NCBI RefSeq assembly: GCF_001428685.1
Contig: NZ_LMIK01000009.1
Span: 153,242 to 217,241 of the forward strand
Origin: Lysobacter sp. Root76
GTDB taxonomy: Bacteria > Pseudomonadota > Gammaproteobacteria > Xanthomonadales > Xanthomonadaceae
DNA length: 64,000 nt
Direction of reading: 5' to 3'
The notes beneath the pieces were generated by a model. The model ran no database searches and was not told where the DNA came from. It worked only from the letters and a program-made list of their open reading frames with translations. Positions 47,767 to 57,624 of this stretch are shown piece by piece; position 1 is the stretch's first letter, and each line of letters begins with the position of its first letter. Both the position numbers and the translations under genes were made by a program.

Positions 47767-48198
47767 CTAACTACGCGCGAAGCGTGCCCGCAGTCGGCCA
47801 TTCCAGTCGTTGACCGCGACGAGCAAGCGTTCGCGCAGCTTCGCGACGTCCTGGTCGGTGCCGACGACGGCCAGGCTGCGGGCGTGGCAGACCAGCGCGC
47901 CGCCCGCGCTTTCCTCGATGCGCCAGCGATGCTGGCCGGGCCAGGGGCCTTGCAGCAGGTCCCATTCGAGCCGGCGGCCGGGTTCGACGCAGGTCAGGCG
48001 CGCGACCGAGAGCGTTTCGTGTTCGCGCCAGCACAGCGCGGAGCCGGGCTGCGCCGGGCCCAATAAGTTGGAGGCCGAGATCCGGTCGTGCCATTGCGGC
48101 CAACAGGCGATGTCGATCAGGCAGGTCCAGATCGCGGCGGGGCTGGCATCGACGCGAGTACAGGCGCCGATGGCGATGGAAGTGGGAGGCGGTGTCAG
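47767..48198 (-). CDS. SRPBCC-family protein with apparent CTG start
   Basis: A polyketide-cyclase/START-like ligand-binding protein. From CTG at 48198 the product would be 143 aa: (M)TPPPTSIAIGACTRVDAS, then CWPQWHDRI, GSALCWREHETLSVARLTCV, PGRRLEWDLLQGPWPG and a final helix VAKLRERLLVAVNDWNGRLR. This is a complete SRPBCC layout. AGGAG stands 7 nt before the CTG, and no in-frame ATG, GTG or TTG lies near. The next possible start, TTG at 48063, would remove the first strand and helix. Confidence 0.65.
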   Translation of the reverse strand: MTPPPTSIAIGACTRVDASPAAIWTCLIDIACWPQWHDRISASNLLGPAQPGSALCWREHETLSVARLTCVEPGRRLEWDLLQGPWPGQHRWRIEESAGGALVCHARSLAVVGTDQDVAKLRERLLVAVNDWNGRLRARFARS

Positions 48199-48633
48199 AG
48201 GCGAACTCCTGTGCGGAATCGTGGGTGGTTGGTTCGGAACGAGGATGCGGCGCGAGCGACACCGGCTTCGGCGCCGCGCATGCGAGCAGACTCGGCATGG
48301 CGATGACCTCGCGCAGCGGCACGGGATCGGAAAGCTGGGTGTCCGGCGGCGAGCGCGCGGCGGCCTGTAACGCGATGCGATGCCGCGCGTGAGCGGCGGC
48401 GCAGGACGGCGTGTGGCGTGGGATACAGCGACCGGGATCGAGCGACCCGGTTGGAACCGTCGGGCGTTACCCGGCAGGGGACGCGGAAACCGAAGCCGAG
48501 GCCTGCGCCGGCCGAGTCTAGGCCGGCCGGATCGGCGACGGTTGGAAGAACATCGAAGCCCAGGCTGCGGCCGGAGCCGGGGCCAGTGCGGCAGCTGCGG
48601 CCGCGGAATCGGGCCGGAACGGACTCTGAAAAC
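48199..48633. other. 435-bp gap, no gene seen
   Basis: The region between the SRPBCC gene and the tRNA-Leu terminator is GC-rich with short repeats such as aggccggccgg. The open frames have no ribosome sites and no protein-like composition. A promoter for the SRPBCC gene should lie near 48200-48300, but none is clear. Confidence 0.5.
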
Positions 48634-48659
48634 GAAAAACCCCTGATTTCTCAGGGGTT
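48634..48659 (-). terminator. Terminator of tRNA-Leu
   Basis: On the minus strand a 9-bp stem AACCCCTGA/TCAGGGGTT with a GAAA loop is followed by a T tract, 11 nt after the tRNA. Confidence 0.9.
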
Positions 48660-48670
48660 CTTCTGAAGAG

Positions 48671-48755
<85 letters not shown>

Positions 48756-48789
48756 CTATCGCGACGCTGTGGGCGCTGCGAGGAGGCGT

Positions 48790-48818
48790 ATGTTGCGTTG
48801 CGGTGAGGCGGCTGTCAA
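48790..48818 (-). promoter_or_regulatory. Promoter of tRNA-Leu
   Basis: On the minus strand TTGACA is followed after 17 bp by CAACAT (or 18 bp by AACATA). The start would lie about 28 nt before the tRNA. Confidence 0.55.
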
Positions 48819-49044
48819 CGGTTTTGTCACAACGCCGGCTCAACGCCGGACTCGGCAAGGCCGCCCCCTGGCGCCCGCTCGGGCCGGCGCGGCGCGCGCC
48901 CGTGCCGCGGCCCCGATCGCCCCATGCCTTGGCGCCGGCACGTGCGCCGACTTGCGCGAGCACATAAGCCGAGATCGCGGCTCCGGCCCGGTACAGCGAC
49001 GGGTAGAATCGCGAGGTCACGCCTTAGCGAGTTGATTGCGTTCC

Positions 49045-51288
49045 ATGACTGAATCCGTACGTCCGGTGTTCCACGGCTTCGAACAGATCCCGCTGCGCGA
49101 GTACGCCGAGCGCGCCTACCTCGATTACTCGATGTATGTGGTGCTCGACCGCGCCCTGCCCTTCCTCGGCGACGGTCTCAAGCCGGTACAGCGCCGCATC
49201 ATCTATTCGATGAGCGAGCTCGGCCTCAACGCCGGCGCCAAGCCGAAAAAATCGGCGCGCACCGTCGGCGACGTGATCGGCAAGTACCACCCGCACGGCG
49301 ACAGCGCCTGCTACGAAGCGATGGTGCTCATGGCCCAGCCGTTCTCGTACCGTTATCCGCTGGTCGAGGGCCAGGGCAACTTCGGTTCCAGCGACGATCC
49401 CAAGTCGTTCGCGGCGATGCGCTACACCGAATCCAAGCTGACCCCGATCGCCGAAGTGCTGCTGGGCGAGCTCGCCCACGGCACGGTCGACTGGGTGCCC
49501 AACTTCGACGGTACCCTGGAAGAGCCGACCTGGATGCCGGCGCGCCTGCCGCATCTGCTGCTCAACGGCACCACCGGCATCGCGGTCGGCATGGCCACCG
49601 ACGTGCCGCCGCACAACCTCAACGAAGTCGTCAGCGCCTGCGTGCGCCTGCTCGACGACCCGGACGCGACCACCCGCGACCTGTGCGAGCACGTGCTCGG
49701 CCCGGACTATCCGACCACGGCCGAGATCATCACCCCGCGCGCCGACCTGCTCGCGATGTACGAAACCGGCCTGGGCAGCGTGCGCGCGCGCGCCACCTGG
49801 GTGAAGGAAGCGCAGAACTTCGTCATCACCGCGCTGCCCTACCAGGCCTCGCCGGGCAAGATCATCGAGCAGATCGCGCAGCAGATGCGGGCCAAGAAGC
49901 TGCCCTGGCTGGAAGATCTGCGCGACGAATCCGACCACGCCAATCCGACCCGGATCGTGCTGGTGCCGCGCTCCAATCGTGTCGATGCCGAACAGCTGAT
50001 GGGCCATCTGTTCGCGACCACCGACCTGGAAAAGAGCTACCGCGTCAATGTCAACGTGATCGGCCTGGACGGCCGTCCGCAGGTCAAGGGCCTGAAGGCG
50101 CTGCTGAGCGAGTGGCTGGTGTTCCGCACCGACACCGTGACCCGCCGTCTCACCCATCGCCTGGAGAAGGTCGAGCGCCGCCTGCACCTGTTGGAAGGTT
50201 TGCTGGTCGCGTTCCTGAACCTGGACGAGGTGATCCGCATCATCCGCAGCGAGGACGAACCGCGTCCGGTGCTGATGGCGCGCTTCGGGCTCAGCGAGGA
50301 GCAGACCGACTACATCCTCGAAACCAAGCTGCGCCAGCTGGCACGCCTGGAAGAGATGAAGATCCGCGGCGAGCAGGACGAACTCGCCGCCGAGCGCGAG
50401 AAGTTGATCGCCACCCTGGGCAGCAAGTCCAAGCTCAAGAAGCTGGTCAAGGACGAGCTGCTGGCCGACGCCAAGAAGTTCGGCGACGCCCGCCGTTCGC
50501 CGCTGGTCGCGCGCGATGCCGCCCAGGCGCTGTCGGAAACCGAACTGGTCGCCAGCGAACCGATGACCGTGGTGCTCAGCGAAAAGGGTTGGGTGCGCGC
50601 GGCCAAGGGCCACGACATCGACGCGTCGACCTTGAGTTATCGCGACGGCGACGGCCTGCTCGGCTCGGTCAAGAGCCGCAGCACCCAGCAGGTCGCGTTC
50701 CTGGATTCGACCGGACGCTCGTACTCGACCGTGGTCCACGGCCTGCCTTCGGCGCGCGGCAACGGCGAGCCGCTGACCGGGCGCTTCTCGCCCGCGGCCG
50801 GAGCCTCGTTCCAGGCCCTGGCCAGCGGCGACAACGACAGCCGCTTCGTGCTCGCCTCCAGCCACGGCTACGGCTTCGTCACCCGCTTCGAGAACCTCAC
50901 CGGCCGCAACAAGGCCGGCAAGGCGATGCTGTCGCTGACGCCGAACGCCAAGGTCCTGCAGCCGGCCGCGGTCGGCACGGTCGAGCAGGACCGCGTGGCC
51001 GCGGTGACCAACGTCGGTCACCTGCTCGCGTTCCCGGTCTCGGAGCTGCCCGAACTCGACAAGGGCAAAGGCAACAAGATCATCGACATCCCCAAGGCCA
51101 AGCTCGGCACCGAGCGCGTGGTCGCGGTGGCGGTGGTCGCGCCCGGCACCACGCTCAGCGTCCGCTCCGGCAGCCGCAGCATGAGCTTGTCGTGGAAGGA
51201 CCTGGACGCCTACGTGGGCGCGCGCGCCACCCGCGGCGGTCTGCTGCCGCGCGGCTGGCAGAAGGTCGAAGGCCTGTCGGTGGAATGA
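49045..51288 (+). CDS. parC: DNA topoisomerase IV subunit A
   Basis: ParC with ParE decatenates daughter chromosomes. The 747-aa product has the winged-helix/tower breakage domain with [15 protein letters not shown] and the catalytic Tyr in [10 protein letters not shown] (about residue 124), and a shorter C-terminal beta-propeller. The length (E. coli 752) and [20 protein letters not shown] start distinguish it from GyrA. The first ATG (49045) is preferred over an in-frame TTG three codons upstream. Confidence 0.95.
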   Translation: MTESVRPVFHGFEQIPLREYAERAYLDYSMYVVLDRALPFLGDGLKPVQRRIIYSMSELGLNAGAKPKKSARTVGDVIGKYHPHGDSACYEAMVLMAQPFSYRYPLVEGQGNFGSSDDPKSFAAMRYTESKLTPIAEVLLGELAHGTVDWVPNFDGTLEEPTWMPARLPHLLLNGTTGIAVGMATDVPPHNLNEVVSACVRLLDDPDATTRDLCEHVLGPDYPTTAEIITPRADLLAMYETGLGSVRARATWVKEAQNFVITALPYQASPGKIIEQIAQQMRAKKLPWLEDLRDESDHANPTRIVLVPRSNRVDAEQLMGHLFATTDLEKSYRVNVNVIGLDGRPQVKGLKALLSEWLVFRTDTVTRRLTHRLEKVERRLHLLEGLLVAFLNLDEVIRIIRSEDEPRPVLMARFGLSEEQTDYILETKLRQLARLEEMKIRGEQDELAAEREKLIATLGSKSKLKKLVKDELLADAKKFGDARRSPLVARDAAQALSETELVASEPMTVVLSEKGWVRAAKGHDIDASTLSYRDGDGLLGSVKSRSTQQVAFLDSTGRSYSTVVHGLPSARGNGEPLTGRFSPAAGASFQALASGDNDSRFVLASSHGYGFVTRFENLTGRNKAGKAMLSLTPNAKVLQPAAVGTVEQDRVAAVTNVGHLLAFPVSELPELDKGKGNKIIDIPKAKLGTERVVAVAVVAPGTTLSVRSGSRSMSLSWKDLDAYVGARATRGGLLPRGWQKVEGLSVE

Positions 51289-51298
51289 GCCCGCCCTA

Positions 51299-51955
51299 AT
51301 GGAAGCTCAGTTCTGGCACCAGCGCTGGCGCGACAACCAGATCGGCTTCCATCAGGACCGGCCCTCGCCGTTGTTGCTCAAGCACTGGCCATCGCTGGGT
51401 CTGGCGCCGGGCAGCCGCGTATTCGTACCCTTGGCCGGCAAGACCCTGGACATGCCCTGGCTCGCCAGCCAGGGCCATCGGGTGCTCGGCGTGGAACTGT
51501 CGCGGATCGCGGTCGAGGATTTCTTCGCCGAGCATGATCTGCGGCCGGAGATCGTCGAGTCGCGTTATGGCCGCCACTACCGCGCCGGCGCGATCGAACT
51601 GATCTGCGGCGATGCTTTCGCGCTGGACAGCGAAGCGCTGGCCGGCTGCGCGGCGGTGTACGACCGCGCGGCATTGATCGCGCTGCCGCCGCCGCTGCGC
51701 CGGCGCTACATGCATGACCTCTATCCGCGCCTGCCCGCCGGCTGCCGCGGTCTGCTGATCACCCTGGAATATCCGCAGCACGAGAAGCAGGGACCGCCGT
51801 TCTCGGTGACCCAGCCCGAAGTGTTCGAGGGTTACGCCGAAGATTGGAAGGTCGAGGTACTCGAACGCCGCGACATCCTCGCCCAGCAACCCGGTTTCGT
51901 CTCCGAAGGCGTGACTCGCTTGGAAACGGTGGTGTACCGGCTCGAACGGACGTAA
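51299..51955 (+). CDS. tpm: Thiopurine S-methyltransferase
   Basis: A SAM-dependent methyltransferase, 218 aa, of the bacterial TPMT family, which methylates thiopurines and also selenium or tellurium compounds. Family motifs are FWHQRWRDNQIGFHQ at the N-terminus, VFVPLAGKTLDMPWLASQGH (SAM site), GVELSRIAVEDFF and VYDRAALIALPP. It starts 10 nt after the parC stop, so it is probably read from the parC transcript. Confidence 0.93.
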   Translation: MEAQFWHQRWRDNQIGFHQDRPSPLLLKHWPSLGLAPGSRVFVPLAGKTLDMPWLASQGHRVLGVELSRIAVEDFFAEHDLRPEIVESRYGRHYRAGAIELICGDAFALDSEALAGCAAVYDRAALIALPPPLRRRYMHDLYPRLPAGCRGLLITLEYPQHEKQGPPFSVTQPEVFEGYAEDWKVEVLERRDILAQQPGFVSEGVTRLETVVYRLERT

Positions 51956-52180
51956 AAGCCGCAACTCTCGATGGTCGCCCTGCCAAGCGACGAATGCGAT
52001 CCGACGAAACCCGGTTTTCGAGCGACGAGTCCGAGTGACAGCGTCACGGAACAGGCCAGACACTGAGCGCGACGGCCAGCTGGCCGTCGTTTGCCGCCGG
52101 CGACGGCACCGGCGCGGAAGCGCCGGCGAACCCAGGCCGCCGTCGGCTCCATCCACTCAAGCACGCAAGGATCTGCGTCC

Positions 52181-52648
52181 ATGAAGCTCACCTGCTCCAA
52201 CACCGCGCTGTTCGCAGCGGCTCTGTTGCTGTCCCCGATCGCCGCCGCCTCGCCGCCGCCGGATGCCAGCGCGCGCATACCGATCTGCAACGGCGGCTAT
52301 TTCGCCGAGATGTCGCTGGACTTCGGCAATACCGGCACCACCGCGACCGTCGTGGCCAAAGCCACGGTGGTCAGCACACCGTTCAGTCCGTTCCCGCCGC
52401 CGCCCCCGTACTACAACGTCTACGCCGCCGCCTCGCACCGCCCGGACGCGAGCTCGGGCTGGGTCACCAACGACCAGAACCTCGAAGGCTACGGCGCGTA
52501 TCCGGCATCGCCGGCCAGCGCGACCAAAATGGTGTTGCGCAGCCCGACCTGCGAACTGGCCGGCAACGCCGTGGTCAGCGTGCATTGCCCTGCCGGCAAT
52601 TGGGAATACAAGACCCTGGAGCGGACCTGGGTCGGCTGCGGTCTGTAG
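52181..52648 (+). CDS. Small secreted Cys-containing protein, unknown function
   Basis: I do not recognise this 155-aa product. It has a Sec signal peptide (to about residue 23, IAAA) and a mature domain with NGGYFAEMSLDFGNTG, a Pro-rich loop (FPPPPPYY), and four Cys (ICNGG, PTCELA, VHCPAG, VGCGL) that could form two disulfides. AAGGA lies before the ATG. A strong terminator follows. Such short exported beta proteins of unknown role are frequent in Lysobacter. Confidence 0.65.
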   Translation: MKLTCSNTALFAAALLLSPIAAASPPPDASARIPICNGGYFAEMSLDFGNTGTTATVVAKATVVSTPFSPFPPPPPYYNVYAAASHRPDASSGWVTNDQNLEGYGAYPASPASATKMVLRSPTCELAGNAVVSVHCPAGNWEYKTLERTWVGCGL

Positions 52649-52698
52649 GCACGCGAGAACACCGCAGCGGAATGCGGCGGCCGCACCGCCGCCACGAA

Positions 52699-52727
52699 CG
52701 GGCGCCGCCATCGCGGCGCCCGTTTCG
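52699..52727 (+). terminator. Terminator between convergent genes
   Basis: A 10-bp stem CGGGCGCCGC/GCGGCGCCCG with a CATC loop is followed by tttcgtt. It may serve both the secreted-protein gene and asnB. Confidence 0.75.
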
Positions 52728-52741
52728 TTCGCACGCCGGGC

Positions 52742-54421
52742 TCAGCCCAGCGCAGCCTGGTGCACGCCCGCGACCGCACGCCCCGACGGGTCGGCCGCGT
52801 TCGCGAACGCCGCGTCCCAGGCGATCGCGGCCGGCGACGAGCAGGCGATCGATTTGCCGCCGGGCACGGTCTCGGCGCAGGCGGTGCCGGGGAAGTGGCG
52901 TTCGAAGATCGAGCGATAGTAGTAGGCCTCCTTGGTCTGCGGCGGGTTGATCGGGAAACGCCCCGCCGCCGCGGCGAACTCGCGGTCGCTGACGTGGGCT
53001 TCGGCGTGCGCCTTGAGCCCGTCGATCCAGCCGTAGCCGACGCCGTCGCTGAACTGCTCCTTCTGCCGCCACAGGATCTCGTCGGGCAGATAGCCCTCGA
53101 AGGCCTCGCGCAGCACGGCTTTCTCGATCCGGCCCTTGCCGGCCATCTTGGCCTGCGCGTCCATGCGCATCGCCACGTCCAGGAACTCGACGTCCAGGAA
53201 CGGCACGCGCGGTTCCACGCCCCAGGCCATCATCGACTTGTTGGCGCGCAGGCAGTCGTAGCTGTGCAACGCGTCGAGCTTGCGCACCAGCTCCTCGTGG
53301 AACTCGCGCGCGTTCGGCGCCTTGTGGAAATACAGGTAGCCGCCGAAGATCTCGTCGCTGCCCTCGCCCGACAGCACCATCTTCACGCCCATCGCCTTGA
53401 TCCGCCGCGCCAGCAGGAACATGGGCGTGGAGGCGCGGATGGTGGTCGTGTCGTAGGTCTCGATGTGCTGGATCACGTCCGGCAGCACATCCAGGCCTTC
53501 TTCGAAGGTATAGGTGAAGCCGTGATGCACGGTGCCCAGCGCCTTGGCAGCGATCTCGGCCGCGGCCAGGTCGGGCGAACCCTCCAGGCCGATCGCGAAC
53601 GAGTGCAGGCGCGGCCACCAGGCCTCGGCCTGATCGTCCTCTTCGATGCGGCGGCGCGCGAAACGCGCCGCGCAGGCCGCCACCAGCGACGAGTCCAGGC
53701 CGCCCGACAACAGCACGCCATAGGGCACGTCGCTCATCATCTGCCGGTGCACGGCACGCTCGAAGGCGTTGCGCAGTTCTTCCTTGCCGACTTCGACACC
53801 GCGCGTGGCCTCGTAGTCGCGCCAGGGCTTGTCGTAGTACTTCACCGGCACCCCGACTTCGCTGTCGTAGTAGTGACCGGGCGGGAACGCGGCAACGTCG
53901 TCGCACAAGCGCGCCAGCACTTTCATTTCCGAAGCCACCCACAGGCGGCCGTCGGCATCGTGCCCCCAGTACAGCGGGCACACGCCGAGCGGGTCGCGCG
54001 CGATCACGTAGCGCCCGCGCGCCGCGTCCCACAGGGCGAAAGCGAAGATGCCGTTGAGGCGGTTGAGCAGTTCGCCCAGGTCGCCGCCCTCGCGGTACAG
54101 CGCGTTGATGACCTCGCAATCGGACTTGGTCTGGAAGGCGTAGGGCGCAGTCAGCTGCTGCTCGAGCTCGCGGTGGTTGTAGATCTCGCCGTTGACGGCC
54201 AAGGCGAGCTCGCCGTCCGCCGAACGCAAGGGCTGCGAGCCGCCGGTGGGGTCGACGATGGCCAGGCGCTCATGCACCAGCAGCGCGCGCGGATCGACGC
54301 TGACGCCGGACCAGTCGGGGCCGCGGTGGCGTTGGCGCGCCGACAGGGACAGGGCCAGCGGCCTGAGCGGTCTCAGGTCGGCGCCGGGGCGGAGGTCGAA
54401 CAGGCCGAGGATCGAGCACAT
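52742..54421 (-). CDS. asnB: Asparagine synthetase (glutamine-hydrolysing)
   Basis: It makes asparagine from aspartate, glutamine and ATP. The 559-aa product has the class II glutaminase domain with the N-terminal nucleophile Cys2 (MCSILGLFDL), RHRGPDWSG and NGEIYNH, and then the synthetase domain with the PP-loop LLSGGLDSSL (about residue 232) and LSGEGSDEIFGGY. The length matches E. coli AsnB. An Asn-rich leader peptide and a terminator precede it on the same strand, pointing to attenuation by Asn-tRNA supply. Confidence 0.96.
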   Translation of the reverse strand: MCSILGLFDLRPGADLRPLRPLALSLSARQRHRGPDWSGVSVDPRALLVHERLAIVDPTGGSQPLRSADGELALAVNGEIYNHRELEQQLTAPYAFQTKSDCEVINALYREGGDLGELLNRLNGIFAFALWDAARGRYVIARDPLGVCPLYWGHDADGRLWVASEMKVLARLCDDVAAFPPGHYYDSEVGVPVKYYDKPWRDYEATRGVEVGKEELRNAFERAVHRQMMSDVPYGVLLSGGLDSSLVAACAARFARRRIEEDDQAEAWWPRLHSFAIGLEGSPDLAAAEIAAKALGTVHHGFTYTFEEGLDVLPDVIQHIETYDTTTIRASTPMFLLARRIKAMGVKMVLSGEGSDEIFGGYLYFHKAPNAREFHEELVRKLDALHSYDCLRANKSMMAWGVEPRVPFLDVEFLDVAMRMDAQAKMAGKGRIEKAVLREAFEGYLPDEILWRQKEQFSDGVGYGWIDGLKAHAEAHVSDREFAAAAGRFPINPPQTKEAYYYRSIFERHFPGTACAETVPGGKSIACSSPAAIAWDAAFANAADPSGRAVAGVHQAALG

Positions 54422-54523
54422 CGGGGAATCTCCAAGCTGAGGGGGAACCGCTTTTCTTCAGATCCCCGGCCATGGATGGCCGGGCTCTTGTTCAAGGACG
54501 AACGACTGATAAACCCTGGAAAT

Positions 54524-54552
54524 GAAAAAGCCCGCGCTGGTCGGCGCGGGCT
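54524..54552 (-). terminator. Attenuator terminator before asnB
   Basis: On the minus strand a 9-bp stem AGCCCGCGC/GCGCGGGCT with a 6-nt loop is followed by TTTTT. It lies 30 nt after the stop of the Asn-rich leader peptide and about 100 nt before asnB. There is no other gene upstream for it to terminate. Confidence 0.8.
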
Positions 54553-54582
54553 TCGTGAGCGATTGAGCGTGTGTTGCGCGCG

Positions 54583-54702
54583 CTAATCGCCGGCCCGCGG
54601 GAGGCTGGCGTTATTGCGATTGTTATTGTTCGACGCAGCCACGGCCGCGCGGCCGCGCAGGGCGGCGCTGCGGATCGGGACGAGGGCGAAAGGACGGGAC
54701 AT
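54583..54702 (-). CDS. Asn-rich leader peptide of asnB
   Basis: A 39-codon ORF: MSRPFALVPIRSAALRG, then Arg/Ala-rich, then SNNNNRNNAS and a short end. Six of seven consecutive codons (25-31) are Asn codons, which is far from the composition expected here. AGGA lies 7 nt before the ATG. It is followed by a terminator hairpin and then asnB. This is the layout of ribosome-mediated attenuation: stalling at Asn codons under low Asn-tRNA would favour an antiterminator. The region 54422-54835 holds no other gene. Confidence 0.8.
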   Translation of the reverse strand: MSRPFALVPIRSAALRGRAAVAASNNNNRNNASLPRAGD

Positions 54703-54835
54703 GACCCGATCCTGCTTGAGGCCGGGACGGTTTGCAAGCGGCCGCCGCCGCGGCCCGCCCCGGCCGCCTGCCGCGGACCGCCGCGGCCCCGGAACGGAGC
54801 GGCCAATCGGCTAAGCTGCGGCGCGGAGGGAACTC

Positions 54836-57199
54836 ATGGCCAAATGGATCAAGCGCGGCCTGCTCGCGCTGGGGGTGGTGGCGTTGCTCGCGGTCGCGGG
54901 CGCCTGGTGGCTGCTGCGCGGCAGTCTGCCGCAGCTGGACGGCGAACTGAGCCTGCAAGGCCTGTCGGCGCCGGTGACCGTGCAACGCGACGCCCAGGGC
55001 GTGGTCACCATCGACGCCGCCAGCGAAGCCGACGCGATCCGCGCGCTGGGCTACATACACGCCCAGGAACGCTACTTCGAGATGGACCTGCTGCGCCGCA
55101 CCGCGGCCGGCGAGCTGTCGGCGCTGTTCGGGCCGATCGCGGTCGAAGTCGACCAGCGCCGGCGCATGCACCGGCTGCGCGCGCGCACCGAACAACACCT
55201 GGACAGCTTCGCCGGCGAGCAGCGCCCACTGCTGCAGGCCTACACCGACGGCGTCAACGACGGCCTCGCCGCGCTGCGCGCCCGGCCCTGGCCCTACCTG
55301 CTGCTGGGCACCGAACCGGCGCGCTGGCAGTTGGCCGACTCGGCCCTGGTCGGCTACGCGATGTACTTCGACCTGCAGGACGCCGACAACCTGCGCGAAC
55401 GCGCCTTGTGGAAGCTGCGCCCGGCCCTGCCCGCGAGCCTGTACGCCTTGCTGACCCACGACGGCAGCACCTGGGACGCGCCGCTGTTCGGCAACGCCCG
55501 CGGCGACGCCCAGCTGCCCGACGCGGCCACCCTGAACCTGCGCGCCCTGCCCGCACCCGGCAACGAAACCCTGACCGAAGCGCCGCGCCGCAACGAGGTC
55601 GGCAGCAACAACTTCGCCATCGCCGGCACGCGCACGCGCGACGGCCGCGCCATCGTCGCCGACGACATGCACCTGGGCCTGCGCGCACCCAACCTGTGGT
55701 TCCGCGCGCGCCTGCGCTACGCCGACCCGCGCGTGCCCGGCGGCCGCATCGACGCCGGCGGCTTCACCCTGCCCGGCCTGCCGGCGCTGGTGGTCGGCAG
55801 CAACGGCCGCATCGCCTGGGGCTTCACCAACAGCTATGGCGATTGGCTGGATTGGGCGATCGCGCCCGGTTGCGCCGGCGCCGCGCCCAAGGCCTGCGCC
55901 GGACTGCGCACGTATGAGGAGCGCATCGAGGTCAAGGGCGAGGCCGCACGCGTGCTGCGCGTGCGCGAGACCGCCTGGGGCCCGCTGATGCACGACAACG
56001 CCGACGGCAGCGCGCTCGCGCTGCGCTGGTCGGCGCACCTGCCCGGCGGGCTCAACCTGGGCCTGGCGAAACTGGTGCGCGCGCAATCGCTGGACGAAGC
56101 CATGCGCGACGCCCAGAGCGTGGCGATGCCGGTGCAGAACCTGGTGGTCGGCGATCGCACAGGCCGGATCGGCTGGCGCCTGCTCGGCCCGATCCCGCAG
56201 CGCGCGCCGGCCTGCACCGGCGCGGTGCCGCTGGCCGCCGACGCGGCCGCTGCCTGCCCGCCGTGGGGCGTGCGCACCGATGTCGCGCCGCAACTGCTCG
56301 ACCCGCCCGGCGGACGCCTCTGGACCGCGAACTCGCGCACCCTGGAACGCGCGGAGCTGGCGCGCATCGGCGACGGCGGCCTGGTGCTGGGCGCGCGCGC
56401 GCAGCAGATCCGCAACGACCTGATGTCCAAGCAGCGTCTCGACGAACGCGACCTGCTGCGCATCCAACTCGACGACCGCGCGATCTTCCTCGCGCGCTGG
56501 TGGACCCTGCTGCGCGACCAGGCGGCACGCTCGAAGAATTCGCCGGCGCTGACCGAACTGGCGGCCGCAGCCGCGCATTGGGAAGGCCGGGCGGTGCCGG
56601 AATCGGTGAGCTACCGGCTGGTGCGCTCCTGGCGCCTGGCCGTGCACGACCGTCTGATCGACGGCCTGACTGCGCCGGCACGGGCGCGGCAGGGCCGCGA
56701 TTTCGAGATGCCGGAACTGCCGCAGTTCGAAGGCGTGGCCTGGCCGCTGGTCACGCAGCGGCCGCCGCACCTGCTGCCGCGCCGCTATCCGAGCTGGGAG
56801 GCGCTGTTCGAGGACGCCGCACGCCAGGTTCGCGACGATCTCGCCAAACAGGGGCCGCTGAGCGAGCGGCGCTGGGGCGAACGCAATACCGCCGCGATCT
56901 GCCACCCGCTGTCGCGGGCGCTGCCCGACTTCGCCAAGCCGGTGCTGTGCATGCCCGCGGACGAACTGCCCGGCGACGTCGCCATGCCGCGCGTGCAGCG
57001 CAAGGATTTCGGCGCCTCCGAGCGCATGGTGGTCGCGCCCGGACACGAGGCCGAGGGCATCATCCATATGCCCGGCGGCCAGAGCGGCCACCCGCTGTCG
57101 CCGTACTGGGGCGCGGGCCACGACGATTGGGTGCAGGGCCGGGCGTCGCCGTTCCTGCCCGGGGCGACGCGCTATACGTTGAAGTTCAAGCCGCGCTGA
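54836..57199 (+). CDS. Penicillin acylase family protein (possible AHL acylase)
   Basis: An Ntn-hydrolase that cleaves amide-linked acyl groups. The 787-aa precursor has an N-terminal membrane helix or uncleaved signal (LLALGVVALLAVAGAWWLL), the alpha chain (GYIHAQERYFEMDLLRR), a spacer, and the autocatalytic junction with the nucleophile Ser in EVGSNNFAIAG (about residue 260). The beta chain has DDMHLGLRAPNLWFRARL and ends near GGQSGHPLSPYW. Substrates could be N-acyl homoserine lactones or beta-lactams. Its last 18 codons are duplicated downstream. Confidence 0.88.
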   Translation: MAKWIKRGLLALGVVALLAVAGAWWLLRGSLPQLDGELSLQGLSAPVTVQRDAQGVVTIDAASEADAIRALGYIHAQERYFEMDLLRRTAAGELSALFGPIAVEVDQRRRMHRLRARTEQHLDSFAGEQRPLLQAYTDGVNDGLAALRARPWPYLLLGTEPARWQLADSALVGYAMYFDLQDADNLRERALWKLRPALPASLYALLTHDGSTWDAPLFGNARGDAQLPDAATLNLRALPAPGNETLTEAPRRNEVGSNNFAIAGTRTRDGRAIVADDMHLGLRAPNLWFRARLRYADPRVPGGRIDAGGFTLPGLPALVVGSNGRIAWGFTNSYGDWLDWAIAPGCAGAAPKACAGLRTYEERIEVKGEAARVLRVRETAWGPLMHDNADGSALALRWSAHLPGGLNLGLAKLVRAQSLDEAMRDAQSVAMPVQNLVVGDRTGRIGWRLLGPIPQRAPACTGAVPLAADAAAACPPWGVRTDVAPQLLDPPGGRLWTANSRTLERAELARIGDGGLVLGARAQQIRNDLMSKQRLDERDLLRIQLDDRAIFLARWWTLLRDQAARSKNSPALTELAAAAAHWEGRAVPESVSYRLVRSWRLAVHDRLIDGLTAPARARQGRDFEMPELPQFEGVAWPLVTQRPPHLLPRRYPSWEALFEDAARQVRDDLAKQGPLSERRWGERNTAAICHPLSRALPDFAKPVLCMPADELPGDVAMPRVQRKDFGASERMVVAPGHEAEGIIHMPGGQSGHPLSPYWGAGHDDWVQGRASPFLPGATRYTLKFKPR

Positions 57200-57242
57200 G
57201 GCGTGGCGGAGGTTGGGGTCGCGCAGCCGTTCGGGGTTGCGC

Positions 57243-57314
57243 GATCGCGGCTTACGCCGCTCCCACAGCATGCAGGCACCGCCGCTCTCTGTGGGAGCGG
57301 CGTAAGCCGCGATT
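57243..57314. repeat. REP inverted pair, first copy
   Basis: gatcgcggcttacgccgctc and the inverted gagcggcgtaagccgcgatt, each flanked by cccaca/tgtggg, form a palindromic pair around 22 nt. Confidence 0.85.
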
Positions 57315-57497
57315 ACGACACCTCATCCGGTGCGGAGCCAGCCACACGCCCATCGATGCAGTCGAGCGGCTTACGCCGCCTGCAGCAGCAACCGCTGGCG
57401 TCGCCGTTCCTGCCGGGGGCGACGCGCTACACGCTGACGTTCAAGCCGCGCTGAAGCGTGGCGAATGTTGGGGTCGCGCAACCATTCGGGTTTGCGC

Positions 57498-57569
57498 GAT
57501 CGCGGTTCACGCCGCTCCCACAGAATGCAGGCACGGCCGCTCTCTGTGGGAGCGGCGTAAGCCGCGATT
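57498..57569. repeat. REP inverted pair, second copy
   Basis: The same pair as at 57243-57314, duplicated with the surrounding 255 bp. The left arm has one change (ggttcacg for ggcttacg). Confidence 0.85.
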
Positions 57570-57624
57570 ACGGCACTTCATCCGGTGCGAAGCTGGCCGC
57601 ACGCCCATCGACGCAGTCGAGCGA

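Noticed and set aside
48380-48646. Short plus-strand ORF between the SRPBCC gene and tRNA-Leu
   Set aside because: Arg/Gly/Pro-rich translation, no ribosome site, and it runs into the tRNA terminator.
54703-54760. TTGCAA-N17-CAGGAT as the asnB leader promoter
   Set aside because: The -10 match is poor and would overlap the leader peptide's ribosome site, giving almost no leader. The real promoter was not identified.
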